Below are positions 10,823 through 20,119 of a DNA stretch of 64,000 nt, one piece after another. Position 1 is the first letter of the stretch, and each line of letters opens with the position of its first letter. A model generated the notes under the pieces. The model searched no databases and was not told where the DNA came from. It saw only the letters and a program-made list of their open reading frames with translations. The translations under genes were made by a program, and so were the position numbers. The stretch spans positions 248,001-312,000 of the forward strand of contig JAPJBO010000067.1 of NCBI GenBank assembly GCA_030068145.1, written 5' to 3'. The DNA comes from Diplonema papillatum (taxonomy: Eukaryota; Euglenozoa; Diplonemea; Diplonemida; Diplonemidae).

Positions 10823-11390
10823 TGGATGGCGACACCCGGCAGTGCATGGCACGACGGTGCAGTCGGTGCTGGGCATGGTGTGCGACCCCGTGGCCAACCG
10901 CGTCGAGGCCCCGTGCCTCGTGCGCAAGTGTGTGTGCGCGGCGTCGATGGCCGCCAGCAGCGCGAACATGGCCCTCGCCGGGTACGCTGCGTTGCTGCCC
11001 TTCGACGGAGTCATCCCGCCCACTGGCAAGTCAGCGAAGCCATGCCTCGTTTCCTCAAATGCACCGGCATCGGTGGGCTTGCCGCACAACCCACAGCACG
11101 GCGCATGGAGCGAGATGTGTGGCGGCTGCGGGTCTTCTGCGGCACCGAGTTGGTGACGCCTTCTGCCTGCTCCACAAACCCCCGTGGGAGCCAGATTGAC
11201 CTCGCTTCCCGAGACTGCATCTAACAGCGGACTATGACGGCATCCGATCATCTTGCATCCCACGCTCTCGTTTTTGGTTGACGAACGATATTATTTGCTG
11301 AATGCTTTCGCAGAAGCTCGTGTCTGCCTACGATCGAACGATTTTACCTCTGGCTTAAAAGCCAGCCACGTCCTGTCTACGAACCGAATG
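10823..11390 (+). pseudogene. 3' fragment of L-serine dehydratase, broken copy
   Basis: Matches 9957-10535, that is the end of the intact gene plus about 240 bases of its 3' flank. It begins in the coding region at GACACCCGGCAGTGC, lacks about 20 bases present in the intact gene (the stretch coding SAAS), has a small insertion (CAAGTGTGTGTGCG) and other indels that break the frame. The shared 3' flank shows the duplicated unit extended past the stop codon, so this is a genomic duplication and not only a retrocopy of the coding part. Confidence 0.85.
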
Positions 11391-11779
11391 CAAGTCCAAT
11401 TAGTGCTGAATGCGCGGCGGTAGAGATTAGATTTTCAAGCGACACTCAACTGCTGATGGGCATGGGCGAACCCAGCCCGCTAATGCGTTCGACGACCTGA
11501 TGAGTCTCATGCTTCTGCAATTCCCGTTGACTATCGCGTCTGGCCGCGGTCTTCATCGTTCCCAGAGCCAAGACATCCACCGATAAGTGCAATTGATGTC
11601 ACCCTCGATCAACCGCAGTTGTGCCTGGAGCACCGAGGCAAGCTGTTCTCTGAGCATTGAAATTTTAGGCTGGGCATCGGGCACCTGTCTCTCTCCGTAG
11701 GCTGCGGTCCTTTCCTGCCCGCCGACGAAGTCACAAGTGAGCTATACTCGCTTCAAACGTTACCCAGTTGCTATGAGAC
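11391..11779. other. Unassigned intergenic sequence
   Basis: No gene, repeat or structured element recognised. Confidence 0.4.
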
Positions 11780-11889
11780 GATGCCAAAAGGAGTGGAGGG
11801 GCTATGGACAGAAAGATGCTGGCAAGTATGATGCTGTGCGTGCAGCATCATTTTTCTTGCCAGAATCCGGCTGCCCCTCCTTTGGCATC
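11780..11889 (+). repeat. Long imperfect hairpin (110 bp)
   Basis: GATGCCAAAAGGAG at the left end pairs with CTCCTTTGGCATC at the right end, and CTGGCAAG..ATGATGCTG pairs with CAGCATCAT..CTTGCCAG around a TGCGTG loop. The outer and inner stems are separated by a bulged segment. It could be a small MITE, or a transcribed fold-back such as a small-RNA precursor. No second copy in the window. Confidence 0.5.
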
Positions 11890-12507
11890 CTTCCTTACGA
11901 ACTGTATCACAAGCACACACACATACACACAAGACAGCAGTCGTCAGCATTGCACTTCGCTGCACGACAGGTGATTCGCGCCAATTTCCCGGCGAGCGAG
12001 TCTCGGAACAGGACTCAAAACTGTGATCCCGCGTGGCGACTGCTAGCCGATCCGCGCCCTGATGTCTCAACCAGCACCGGCATCGGCGCAGCCTCCGGCA
12101 CGTCCGCGTGCAACAAGCTGCGGGGACGACTCTGAAATGTACTCGCTCGCTTTCTCTGCGCGGTTTGCGCTGACTACCGGTGCTCTCCATTCTTCGAAGG
12201 TGCATGACGAGCTTTTACTGCAAAGGTTTACTCGGTCGGCACAAGTGTGCGCAACAGGCGTGTGGTAGCGTGCGGCGAGATAACCTGCAGACAGCGTTGA
12301 ACAGAGCGTTGCCAAGTGCGCCAGCTGTGGGGGTTTGGTATACGGGCATAATCATTTGCCAAATCGGCACCTGAAACCACGTCCAGAATTTTGGTTCAGA
12401 GGGCAGTGCGGTCAACCAAAACTCTAAATCCCCATCCTTCGACGAACGAACCCGTAGACACAAATATAGCCCGAAGCATTTGCAGATTAACACGCCGTTT
12501 CCACTTA

Positions 12508-12625
12508 GGGTAGAAAGTTTTTTTTTTTGTGCCCATGTTATTTTGACCCCCAAAATTTTCCGCGCGCGCGCGCAAAAATAAAACTTTTCGAGAAAAAAAA
12601 ACTTTTCTTGGCTAGGAAACCACAA
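12508..12625 (+). repeat. Inverted repeat partner, left (CG-alternating and A/T runs)
   Basis: GGGTAGAAAG plus a T-run plus GTGCCCATGTT and a (GC)n tract, then two T/A-rich AAACTTTTC words. Its reverse complement occurs at 14310-14422 just upstream of the radial spoke gene. The pair brackets about 1.7 kb containing the 740-bp transposon and a small reading frame. Confidence 0.55.
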
Positions 12626-12741
12626 CGTCCCCGAAGAGGAGAAACGAAGATTCGGGTTCTCATGAGGACCAGGGGGGCACCAAAAGAGAAAAAAAAAAAA
12701 GACAGACAAATCCAAAAGACACCGAATTTCCGCGTTTAGAG

Positions 12742-13481
12742 CATGCTTTGCATCCTGGCTGAGTCTGGCGAGAAATACTCCCCTCCGGGAAAAAATACTC
12801 AGACTGAGTCGAGCCTGAGTCCAGCCTGAGTCGAGCCTGAGTCAGCGCGACTCAGCCAGACTCAGTCTGGACTCAGGCAAACTCAGGCTGGGCGGCTGCA
12901 CTGTTGAACTACTGTACTGGTACTGAAGTACTGCACCTGGTCACTTCAGTGGTTGGTCACTGAGGTTTTGGCAGCAAGCTTGCAGATGTGCATGGTGTAT
13001 CAGACAACAAATTGGGACCCCACGCACTGCAATCAAGTGGTCCTAACCAGACAAAAATTGAGTGTTGCAAAGGAAACTTGAACACCTGAAATTGGGCCCT
13101 AAAGCTGGTCCCGTGCTCACCTACAGGCAATTACCTATAATTAACGCTGAACCGCAAAAATCGCGGTTCGTTGAGTACAATACCCTATACCTAACGCTGT
13201 AAGCTTTACAAGTTGTCTTGCACCTGTGTGTGTCGTGCTCAACAGCTTTGTGATGTGGTTCTTGAGGTGGTGCCTAAAGTACCAGATCACTAGTCCCTTT
13301 CAGGTGGCTGGGTTTTAATCCTTGTGATTGCAATTGTGATTGTGATTCTTGGCCCTCACTGCCCCACTGAAGTGACCCGAATATTTGCCCAGCCTGAGTT
13401 TGCCTGAGTCCAGACTGAGTCGCCAGACTCAGGCTGGACTCTGGCGAGACTCAGCCAGACTCAGCCAGGATGCAAAGCATG
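12742..13481. mobile_element. 740-bp non-autonomous DNA transposon with TTAGAG target duplication
   Basis: Perfect 28-bp inverted ends start CATGCTTTGCATCCTGGCTG on the left and are mirrored at 13454-13481. TTAGAG stands directly outside on both sides (12736-12741 and 13482-13487), a 6-bp target duplication. Subterminal blocks are built from repeated GACTCAG/CTGAGTC words, which are also mirrored between the two halves (GACTCAGTCTGGACTCAGG against its complement). The interior has no long frame, so mobility would have to be supplied in trans. The superfamily is not identifiable from this copy. Confidence 0.85.
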
Positions 13482-13487
13482 TTAGAG

Positions 13488-13979
13488 GCAGGGTTTAACA
13501 TACTCTGAGTGATTTTGGCGGACCAGAAAATCGACAATTTGTCACGCCACACTGTGACGTTCGTGTGTGCATGAAGAGACTTTGCGTGTCATTTCGTAGT
13601 TGTTTTGCTTTTCTTGTGCTCGACTCTCACGTCGTGCGTATCGTTCTGCTTGTTGAGCCAACACACGGCTTCGTCAAAAAGGTTTGGGCAAGGGAGCTAC
13701 ACAGGTGTGCCTACAAAAGACCATCACGTCGAACGGCGAAAGAAAACCGCAATTTGTGTCATGTCAGTTGGACACGAAACCTTCTGCTTCACCTTTTTCT
13801 TTTGAACGGACCCCTTACCGCCACCATGCTACGGTTGCAGTCTGATGCTTGAATGGGAAAACTTGACTTTTTCTTTGAACCAACTACACCCTGAAGGCTG
13901 TGTAAAGTTCTCGTATCGAGTGTTCCTGCTACCGGGGAGGCAGCAGAAGACGAGTAACAACCGACGCGAGCGAGCGAAG
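13488..13979. other. Unassigned stretch
   Basis: Two short + frames (13565-13852 in two registers) are open but lack coding-like features. Nothing else seen. Confidence 0.35.
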
Positions 13980-14174
13980 ATGCGGCGAACGAACTCTGCG
14001 TCGAACCCGACAACAAAACGGCGTAGAGGAGCGCCCATCGAAGCGCGGCCATCGCCCAAGCGCCGTGAAGAAGCAGAAATCGACGCGCAACCGATGAACC
14101 TGGACGAGCAGTCGAAGGAGTCGCGAGGCACCAAACGCGCGCCTGCGCGCAACGACCTGTTAACAACCTGTTAA
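13980..14174 (+). CDS. Small basic hypothetical protein or first exon
   Basis: 64 codons from an ATG in GCGAAGATGCGG to TGA, rich in Arg, Lys and Glu (MRRTNSASNPTTKRRRGAP at the start, a KRRREE-like centre). Codon use is GC-rich like the real genes nearby. The frame runs into an 11-bp tandem repeat at its end. It may be a first exon whose continuation I cannot find, or a relic. No domain recognised. Confidence 0.25.
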   Translation: MRRTNSASNPTTKRRRGAPIEARPSPKRREEAEIDAQPMNLDEQSKESRGTKRAPARNDLLTTC

Positions 14175-14190
14175 CAACCTGTTAACAACC
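14155..14190 (+). repeat. 11-bp tandem repeat (CTGTTAACAAC) x3
   Basis: Three consecutive units of CTGTTAACAAC, each holding the palindrome GTTAAC. Confidence 0.85.
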
Positions 14191-14309
14191 CAAACCTAGA
14201 ATAAAAGTGCATGCACAACGAAAGTTAGAAAAAAAACCCTGTATGAAAATTGGAAAAAAAGTCGCGGTTTCAAAAACCCAGGACCGGGGGTCCCGAGTTA
14301 CATACACCC

Positions 14310-14422
14310 CTGCACTTTCCTGTTGAAAAGTTTTTTTTTTCCAAAAGTTTTTTTTTCCCGGAGGTTTGGAACATTTTGCGCGCGCGCGAACATGGGCACA
14401 AAAAAAAAAAAACTTTCTACCC
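14310..14422 (-). repeat. Inverted repeat partner, right
   Basis: Reverse complement of 12508-12625: two AAAAGTTTTT words, a (GC)n tract, AACATGGGCAC, an A-run and CTTTCTACCC. It ends about 110 bases before the radial spoke ATG, so it may fall in that gene's promoter or 5' leader. Confidence 0.55.
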
Positions 14423-14532
14423 TTATTTATATTTCTCTCTACTCGCGGGGTCGGTTTCCGGCCGGCAGACAACCTACCACAGGACTGAAGAGAAAGGCTG
14501 CGGTGCGGGTGCGGAGGTAGAAAAAGCAGAAA

Positions 14533-16206
14533 ATGAGCGAGGACTTCAACAAGGCGAAAGCCTTCCTGCAGAAGGCCGACGGCGAAGGATACAGCGTGTA
14601 CGACCACGTGTTCAACCTGGTCAGCAACGCGGTGGAGAAGAATGCGGGCATGCTGAAGAACACGGGGAAGCTGCCCGACTTCAGCAGGCAGGTTAAAGGG
14701 CACCGCTTCAAAGGCGAGACCCCTGTGGGCCAGGCACCTGCAAAGGTGGCGATCGACAGGCGGGACGTGGAGCGCGCGAGGGAGGAGAAAGCTCTGCTGA
14801 AAGTGCCGGAGTCCGCGGTGAAGACGGAGATAACCCGGCCGACGCCGTTCACGGTGGTGACGACCACGACGGTGAAACCCGTGGTCGGACCGTCGTGGAG
14901 GCCCGTCACGGAGGATCAAAGGTACCACCGGCTGGCCGGCATCGGCTTGCCGAGGCGCGAGTACCTGCTGATAGAGCAGAGCATCGCGAAGCTTGCGCGG
15001 GAGAAGAAGCTCGAAGACGTGCAGTTCTTCGGGAAAGTCTTTGGGACCAAAGGGAACTACCTTGTCGCTGTCAGCCGCCGGCACTTCGCCGACGAGACGG
15101 AGACCATGTGGCAAGAGCGGTACGCGATGCCGAAGCCGCCCCGCAAGGGGCTCGAGGTCCCCATCCAGCAGGAGCCCCCCGGCGTGGGGCTGAACATGGT
15201 CACGTTTTGGGTCGCCGGGCATGCCGGCGCAGAGTGGGTCGACCTGCCCGACGTGACGCCGCAGCAGATCGGGGTTTCGAGGCAGATCAAGAAGTTCCTC
15301 ACCGGAAGCCTCGACGCGGAGGTCAACTCGTACCCGGTCTTCCCCGGCAACGAGAAGAACTACCTGCGAGCCCAGCTCGCCCGGATCTGGTGCGCCACCA
15401 CCATTGCGCCCGAAGGCGAAGTCGAAGTCTTCGAAGACGACGAAGAAGAACCCGAAGACGACGAAGACGCCGACCCGAACGCGCCGAAGCCGCTGAAGTA
15501 CCGCCCGCTCGTCACCGCGCCAAAACCGGTGCCCGTCGACGACGGAATCGCGAGCCTCGCCTCCCGCGACAAATGGGTGCACAAGGGGCCGTACCTCTAC
15601 AAAACGGGGCGAGGTTCACTGCTCCCGCCCAAGCCGGAGCCGGCCGACGGAGAGGAGGAACCCGCGGAGGAAGAGGAGGACGAGGAAGAAAAAGAGCCCC
15701 TCGAAGAAGAGAAAAAGGAGCTTTTGCAGCCGATTTCGGGAGACGTGCGGTACGCCGTGGTTCGCGTGCCGCCCGAACCGAAGGCAGACGACGACGATGA
15801 CGCCGAAGACGCGGAGGAGAAGGAGCCCGAGGAGGAAAACAACGACGACGAAGAAGAGGACAACCCGCGCAAGTTCACGATGCACGCCTGGGCCCCGGGG
15901 ACGGTCAACAACCTGTACAAGATGCACGGAGTCGTCGTCGTCAAGTCCCTTCGGTGGCCCGGCGCCGTGTCATGGGTTTCCGCCGGCGGCGTGTCAGGCT
16001 GCCTGTACCTCGGAGACGGCCTCAAGGCCACGGACTCCGCGTTCGCGCCCGCGCTGCCGCCGCCCGTGCAGTCAGAGGTCGACGACATCAAAGAAATGCC
16101 CGACCCCACGTCTATGAGCGAGAAGCTGATCCTCCGCGGAGAAGAACCGAAGGAAGCCGACTCCGAAGACGAGAAGGTCTGCGCATTCCCGCCCTCCCCG
16201 ATCTAG
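14533..16206 (+). CDS. Radial spoke head protein, RSP4/6 (RSPH4A/RSPH6A) family
   Basis: Complete intronless frame of 557 residues. RSP4/6 proteins form the head of axonemal radial spokes, the part that contacts the central pair and controls flagellar bending. Family blocks visible in order: an N-terminal helical segment (KAKAFLQKADGEGYSVYDHV, residues 6-25), YHRLAGIGLPRREYLLIEQSI (about 134-154), VQFFGKVFGTKGNYLVAV (160-177), NMVTFWVAGHAGAEWVDLPDV (222-242), PQQIGVSRQIKKFLTGSLDA (244-263), YPVFPGNEKNYLRAQLARI (266-284), and near the C-terminus VVVKSLRWPGAVSWV and FAPALPPPVQSE. Three acidic Glu/Asp runs (about residues 296-316, 373-400 and 418-445) enlarge it beyond the roughly 460 residues of the algal proteins. 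The start ATG follows GCAGAAAATGAGC. The long antisense frame over it is a shadow. Confidence 0.95.
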   Translation: MSEDFNKAKAFLQKADGEGYSVYDHVFNLVSNAVEKNAGMLKNTGKLPDFSRQVKGHRFKGETPVGQAPAKVAIDRRDVERAREEKALLKVPESAVKTEITRPTPFTVVTTTTVKPVVGPSWRPVTEDQRYHRLAGIGLPRREYLLIEQSIAKLAREKKLEDVQFFGKVFGTKGNYLVAVSRRHFADETETMWQERYAMPKPPRKGLEVPIQQEPPGVGLNMVTFWVAGHAGAEWVDLPDVTPQQIGVSRQIKKFLTGSLDAEVNSYPVFPGNEKNYLRAQLARIWCATTIAPEGEVEVFEDDEEEPEDDEDADPNAPKPLKYRPLVTAPKPVPVDDGIASLASRDKWVHKGPYLYKTGRGSLLPPKPEPADGEEEPAEEEEDEEEKEPLEEEKKELLQPISGDVRYAVVRVPPEPKADDDDDAEDAEEKEPEEENNDDEEEDNPRKFTMHAWAPGTVNNLYKMHGVVVVKSLRWPGAVSWVSAGGVSGCLYLGDGLKATDSAFAPALPPPVQSEVDDIKEMPDPTSMSEKLILRGEEPKEADSEDEKVCAFPPSPI

Positions 16207-16485
16207 AGCTACTATAAAACAGCTGCCATCGGCTGACAAACCAGTCTCGCACCACAGTCCTGTCTACTTCAGTTGTAACGAAACTCTTGAAGGGGCCTGG
16301 CCTTTCTTTTATTCAAATAGTTGCAAATGTGCCCCCACATGTTGCTTCTGGATGTCCTTCTTGACGAGGGATCCCAAAACAAAAAAATCACCGGATGCTC
16401 GAAAAACGTTTCTGTACTGCATTATAAGGTCCGCACCCCATGTTGCACAGAGCCTGTGCACGGTGCATTTTGATTTTTCCCCCAA

Positions 16486-16586
16486 TTGGATACGACCATA
16501 CTCTGGTGAAAGCACCCCATCCCGCCTGATTTGGGAAGTTAAGCACCAGCAGGACGCGGGAACCCCAGGTGTTGTATTCTCTTTTT
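16486..16586 (+). pseudogene. 5S rRNA-derived sequence with internal deletion
   Basis: GGATACGACCATACTCTGGTG, GAAGTTAAGCACC and the 3' GTGTTGTATTC segment match eukaryotic 5S rRNA, including the internal A-box region. About 25 bases are missing between GGACGCGG and GGGAACCCC, where loop E and the C-box lie, so the copy is about 94 nt, not about 119. It is followed at once by a T5 run, a Pol III-type stop. Probably a dead copy or the head of a 5S-derived SINE. Confidence 0.85.
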
Positions 16587-16589
16587 CCT

Positions 16590-17957
16590 TGCCCCAATTG
16601 TGTACCCCAAAGAGTTTTTCTTTCCTAGACAACATCTTCCTCGAAGAATACTTGATGCCAGCATCAACCATGCATGGAGGCAGTGCTCTGCCTAAACATT
16701 AAGCTAACATTTTCCCCGTGATTCCCCGGATTCGCCTGTGCTCTGGTACCACGGGTGGTCCTAGCTGTGACGAGCTACGAACAGCTGCCTGACAAACCAG
16801 ACCCACGCCGCTGTCGTGTCTGCAGACACTCAAGTTCTGCACTGACGATGGTCCGCCAAAAGGCGGAAAGTACCGAAACATGGTGCAGATACGACCGGTG
16901 ATGTTGAGCACAAAACCATCCTGAGCACGTTCTTGCGCATCGGAACAGCACCAACCGGCCCGCCCAAAGGGCTTACTGGTGAGCTCTGACGTTGAACCCA
17001 GGACGAACGAGGTGCGCTTCCCGTGTATTCCTCCCGAATTTGATCGTGGTGTCGGTCGCGAGAGTCTCTCTTAGCATGTGAGCGCGAGTGTGTAAGTGTA
17101 CGTACGAACAAGTAGTATGCGTGTGTAAGTGACAAAGAACAGATGTAGCAAATACCGCACCGAACCGACGGAGATGACCGCAATTCACCCTACCCTCCCA
17201 AAAGGACCCAGAGAAACCAGAATACTCTCAGCCCCGACGAGCAGTTTCTCAGCCATTCCGCAAACCGCCTAACGACTCACAGGAAGACGAGGAAGAGGAA
17301 GCGCAGGAGTGAACGCGCACTTCTGTCGTGGGTGAATGCGTCCGAGCACAGTGCACGGGAGATGGCGGTGCGCAACGTGCCTTTCGGCGGGGTTGAAACT
17401 GAAGTGGAACGCACGTTTCGTTGCCCGCCACACAAGCGTGTGCGAGTTGTGTCGTGTACGGCTCAAGCAAAGTATTTGTACTGAGCGGCCTCGTATGCAC
17501 TGAATCACAGCTTGTGGTATCTGCTCGGCGGCTTTATTGTTTCACGCGAGAAATGAAGGGTGAAAGCTCAAGCGCGAATCACGACCTAAACAAATTGGTG
17601 CCTGATCCGTGAGCGGTTGACTGCATGGCGGAAAGGGAGGCTTCAGTATTGGACGAGTCCAAGTCCGCCTCTTCGACGAAGAAGGGCTAATCTACCTTTT
17701 TCGGTTCTCTGGCCTTGTTGAGCCAGGCTTTTTAAAGAGTCAGACTTTCCCCAGGCTTTTCGGCGTCGTGAACGAGCAACGCGGCCGTGTGGACTCCCAC
17801 CGTGAACTTATGGTGTATACTTCGAGCTGGTCCTATTGTCAATTAACCACGCGACGGCACCCATTTGTGCGCTGCCTTCAAGGCCAACCGTACAACTGTG
17901 GCCCAGAGACTTCCCCTTCCCCCAAGGCACGTGGGGGACAGAGGTAAGAGCGGCACC
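16590..17957. other. Unassigned intergenic sequence
   Basis: No coding region supported. TGGTGTCGGTCGCGAGAG at 17049 resembles the head of repeat H. A 5'-flank-like stretch (17641-17957) precedes the 148-bp satellite. Confidence 0.4.
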
Positions 17958-19003
17958 AAAGGCAGGAGAAGTCGTCAAAAGCGTCGTGTTCTCGGAGATC
18001 TGTTTGCAGGTACGAGACAGGTGCGAAAGTGCGACAAGCCTCCCAGCCGGGGCAGGCGTACTCACCCAAAGCTCGACGTCAAGCGCAGAAGTGCATCACT
18101 TGTGAAAAGGCAGGAGAAGTCGTCAAAAGCGTCGTGTTCTCGGAGATCTGTTTGCAGGTACGAGACAGGTGCGAAAGTACGACAAGCCTCCCAGCCGGGG
18201 CTGGCGTACGCACCCAAAGCTCGACGTCAAGCGCAGAAGTGCATCACTTGTGAAAAGGCAGGAGAAGTCGTCAAAAGCGTCGTGTTCTCGGAGATCTGTT
18301 TGCAGGTACGAGACAGGTGCGAAAGTACGACAAGCCTCCCAGCCGGGGCTGGCGTACGCACCCAAAGCTCGACGTCAAGCGCAGAAGTGCATCACTTGTG
18401 CAAAGGCAGGAGAAGTCGTCAAAAGCGTCGTGTTCTCGGAGATCTGTTTGCAGGTACGAGACAGGTGCGAAAGTACGACAAGCCTCCCAGCCGGGGCTGG
18501 CGTACGCACCCAAAGCTCGACGTCAAGCGCAGAAGTGCATCACTTGTGAAAAGGCAGGAGAAGTCGTCAAAAGCGTCGTGTTCTCGGAGATCTGTTTGCA
18601 GGTACGAGACAGGTGCGAAAGTACGACAAGCCTCCCAGCCGGGGCTGGCGTACGCACCCAAAGCTCGACGTCAAGCGCAGAAGTGCATCACTTGTGAAAA
18701 GGCAGGAGAAGTCGTCAAAAGCGTCGTGTTCTCGGAGATCTGTTTGCAGGTACGAGACAGGTGCGAAAGTACGACAAGCCTCCCAGCCGGGGCTGGCGTA
18801 CGCACCCAAAGCTCGACGTCAAGCGCAGAAGTGCATCACTTGTGAAAAGGCAGGAGAAGTCGTCAAAAGCGTCGTGTTCTCGGAGATCTGTTTGCAGGTA
18901 CGAGACAGGTGCGAAAGTGCGACAAGCCTCCCAGCCGGGGCTGGCGTACGCACCCAAAGCTCGACGTCAAGCGCAGAAGTGCATCACTTGTGAAAAGGCA
19001 GGA
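17958..19003 (+). repeat. 148-bp satellite, seven units
   Basis: Units start at 17958, 18106, 18254, 18402, 18550, 18698 and 18846 (AAAGGCAGGAGAAGTCGTCA), with only single-base differences between units, then a 10-bp partial unit. The first unit differs most (GGGCAGGCGTACTC). Since 148 is 3n+1, translation cycles through three registers and the + strand stays open for over 320 codons, giving a spurious-looking 148-residue supra-repeat. Each unit contains TTTGCAGGTACGAG, which could be read as an acceptor followed by a donor. I treat it as satellite DNA; a repetitive gene is less likely. Confidence 0.9.
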
Positions 19004-19136
19004 GCAGCTGTCCTTATCACACACCCATCTCTCTCTCTCCCTTTCTCTCGGCGCGTTGCTGTTGCACTATTTCGGTCCCTCGAACCCGTTGACTTCTTTG
19101 AAAAAAAAGGAGACCCAGGGAATCGCGCACGGTGGG

Positions 19137-19263
19137 GTCCAGCTCAGAAGCTGGCGTTAAAAAAGGCGGGGCTTCTGCGGTGTACTTTTTACACGCATTT
19201 TCTGGGTGTTAGCACACTGCTGTGTTTTGGGCCCACCCTCTTGAACTGCAGCTCGGAGGCTGG
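19137..19263. mobile_element. MITE-like element D, copy 1
   Basis: GTCCAGCTCAGAAGCTGG on the left and GCTCGGAGGCTGGATC on the right form imperfect inverted ends, as in the better preserved copy at 24304-24411. Short, non-coding. Confidence 0.55.
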
Positions 19264-19867
19264 ATCCATCGTGTACCTTCGCTTCCCGGTGCCCACTGTG
19301 CATTTGCCCCTCTCCATCCGCGTTCTACTTCTATTTTTCATATGCACCCCATTCTGTGTTTTAATTGGTAGTTGATTCCCCCCTACTGTATGCCAAAAGA
19401 AAATGCTTCGACGAATCAACCGTTTTGAAACCCGCTGTACATGCGCATGCATGCAACTCTGTAGCTCTGTAGCACAGGACAGTTGCACGAGTACGAATCA
19501 TGAAGCGAGGAATTCATACGAATTAGCTTTCATCGGCAGTGCACAGAGGTTCCCTGTTGTCCACCCATGCAGTAGTAACGAAAAATGAGCAGGGCAAGTA
19601 CCGGAACGGGTGGTCGGCATGCACCAGGCAGGTCGCATTGCATCTAAACGCGCTGTTCAGTGCTCGGACAGGCTGAACACGCCCCCCGAGGTCAATTCCG
19701 CTCATTGAAAACTACCCCAGCGCGACGCGAAACTGCGCCCTTTTCTGTCGCAGCTGCCCGCGATCAGAAGCAACTCAGCGGGTGTGCTATCCGGTTCAAG
19801 GGGTTCAATTCGTTGCCGGTAGCGAGCATCAAGCGCACGAAAGCACACGTACTGCCCCGCCGTAGAC

Positions 19868-19980
19868 ACGATACGCACACTGGTATGCGATACCTTGATG
19901 GAACCTGTTGGCGACAATTCACCCCGGTGGCTTTAAACCCCCGGATCTCTACTGATCTGCGAACTTACACACTCTAGAAA
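19868..19980 (+). promoter_or_regulatory. Module M copy upstream of the kinase gene
   Basis: Contains the extended module: GCGATACCTTGATGGAACC, then CACCCCGGTGGC, CCCCGGATCTCTA and GAACTTACACACTCTAGAA, ending about 140 bases before the kinase ATG. Function inferred from position only. Confidence 0.35.
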
Positions 19981-20119
19981 GGTTTATCCACCGTCCGTGC
20001 CGAGGTAAGAGGGAAGAAATCAGTGTTAAGAACGCAACGACAGGCTTGGGCTGGTGGAGGGTCTGGGGGGCGTCTAGGGCACTCCCCACCACCATCCCTC
20101 ACCCACCCCGTGGGTTCGA

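Noticed and set aside
14182-15582. 466-codon minus-strand frame
   Set aside because: Antisense shadow of the radial spoke gene, whose + frame carries all the family motifs.
17865-18845. 326-codon frame and many 80-126-codon frames in the 148-bp satellite
   Set aside because: Both strands are open because the unit lacks stops in the relevant registers; units are identical at DNA level, including third positions.
17958-19003. CRISPR-like array
   Set aside because: Units are contiguous 148-bp copies with no unique spacers, and the DNA is eukaryotic.
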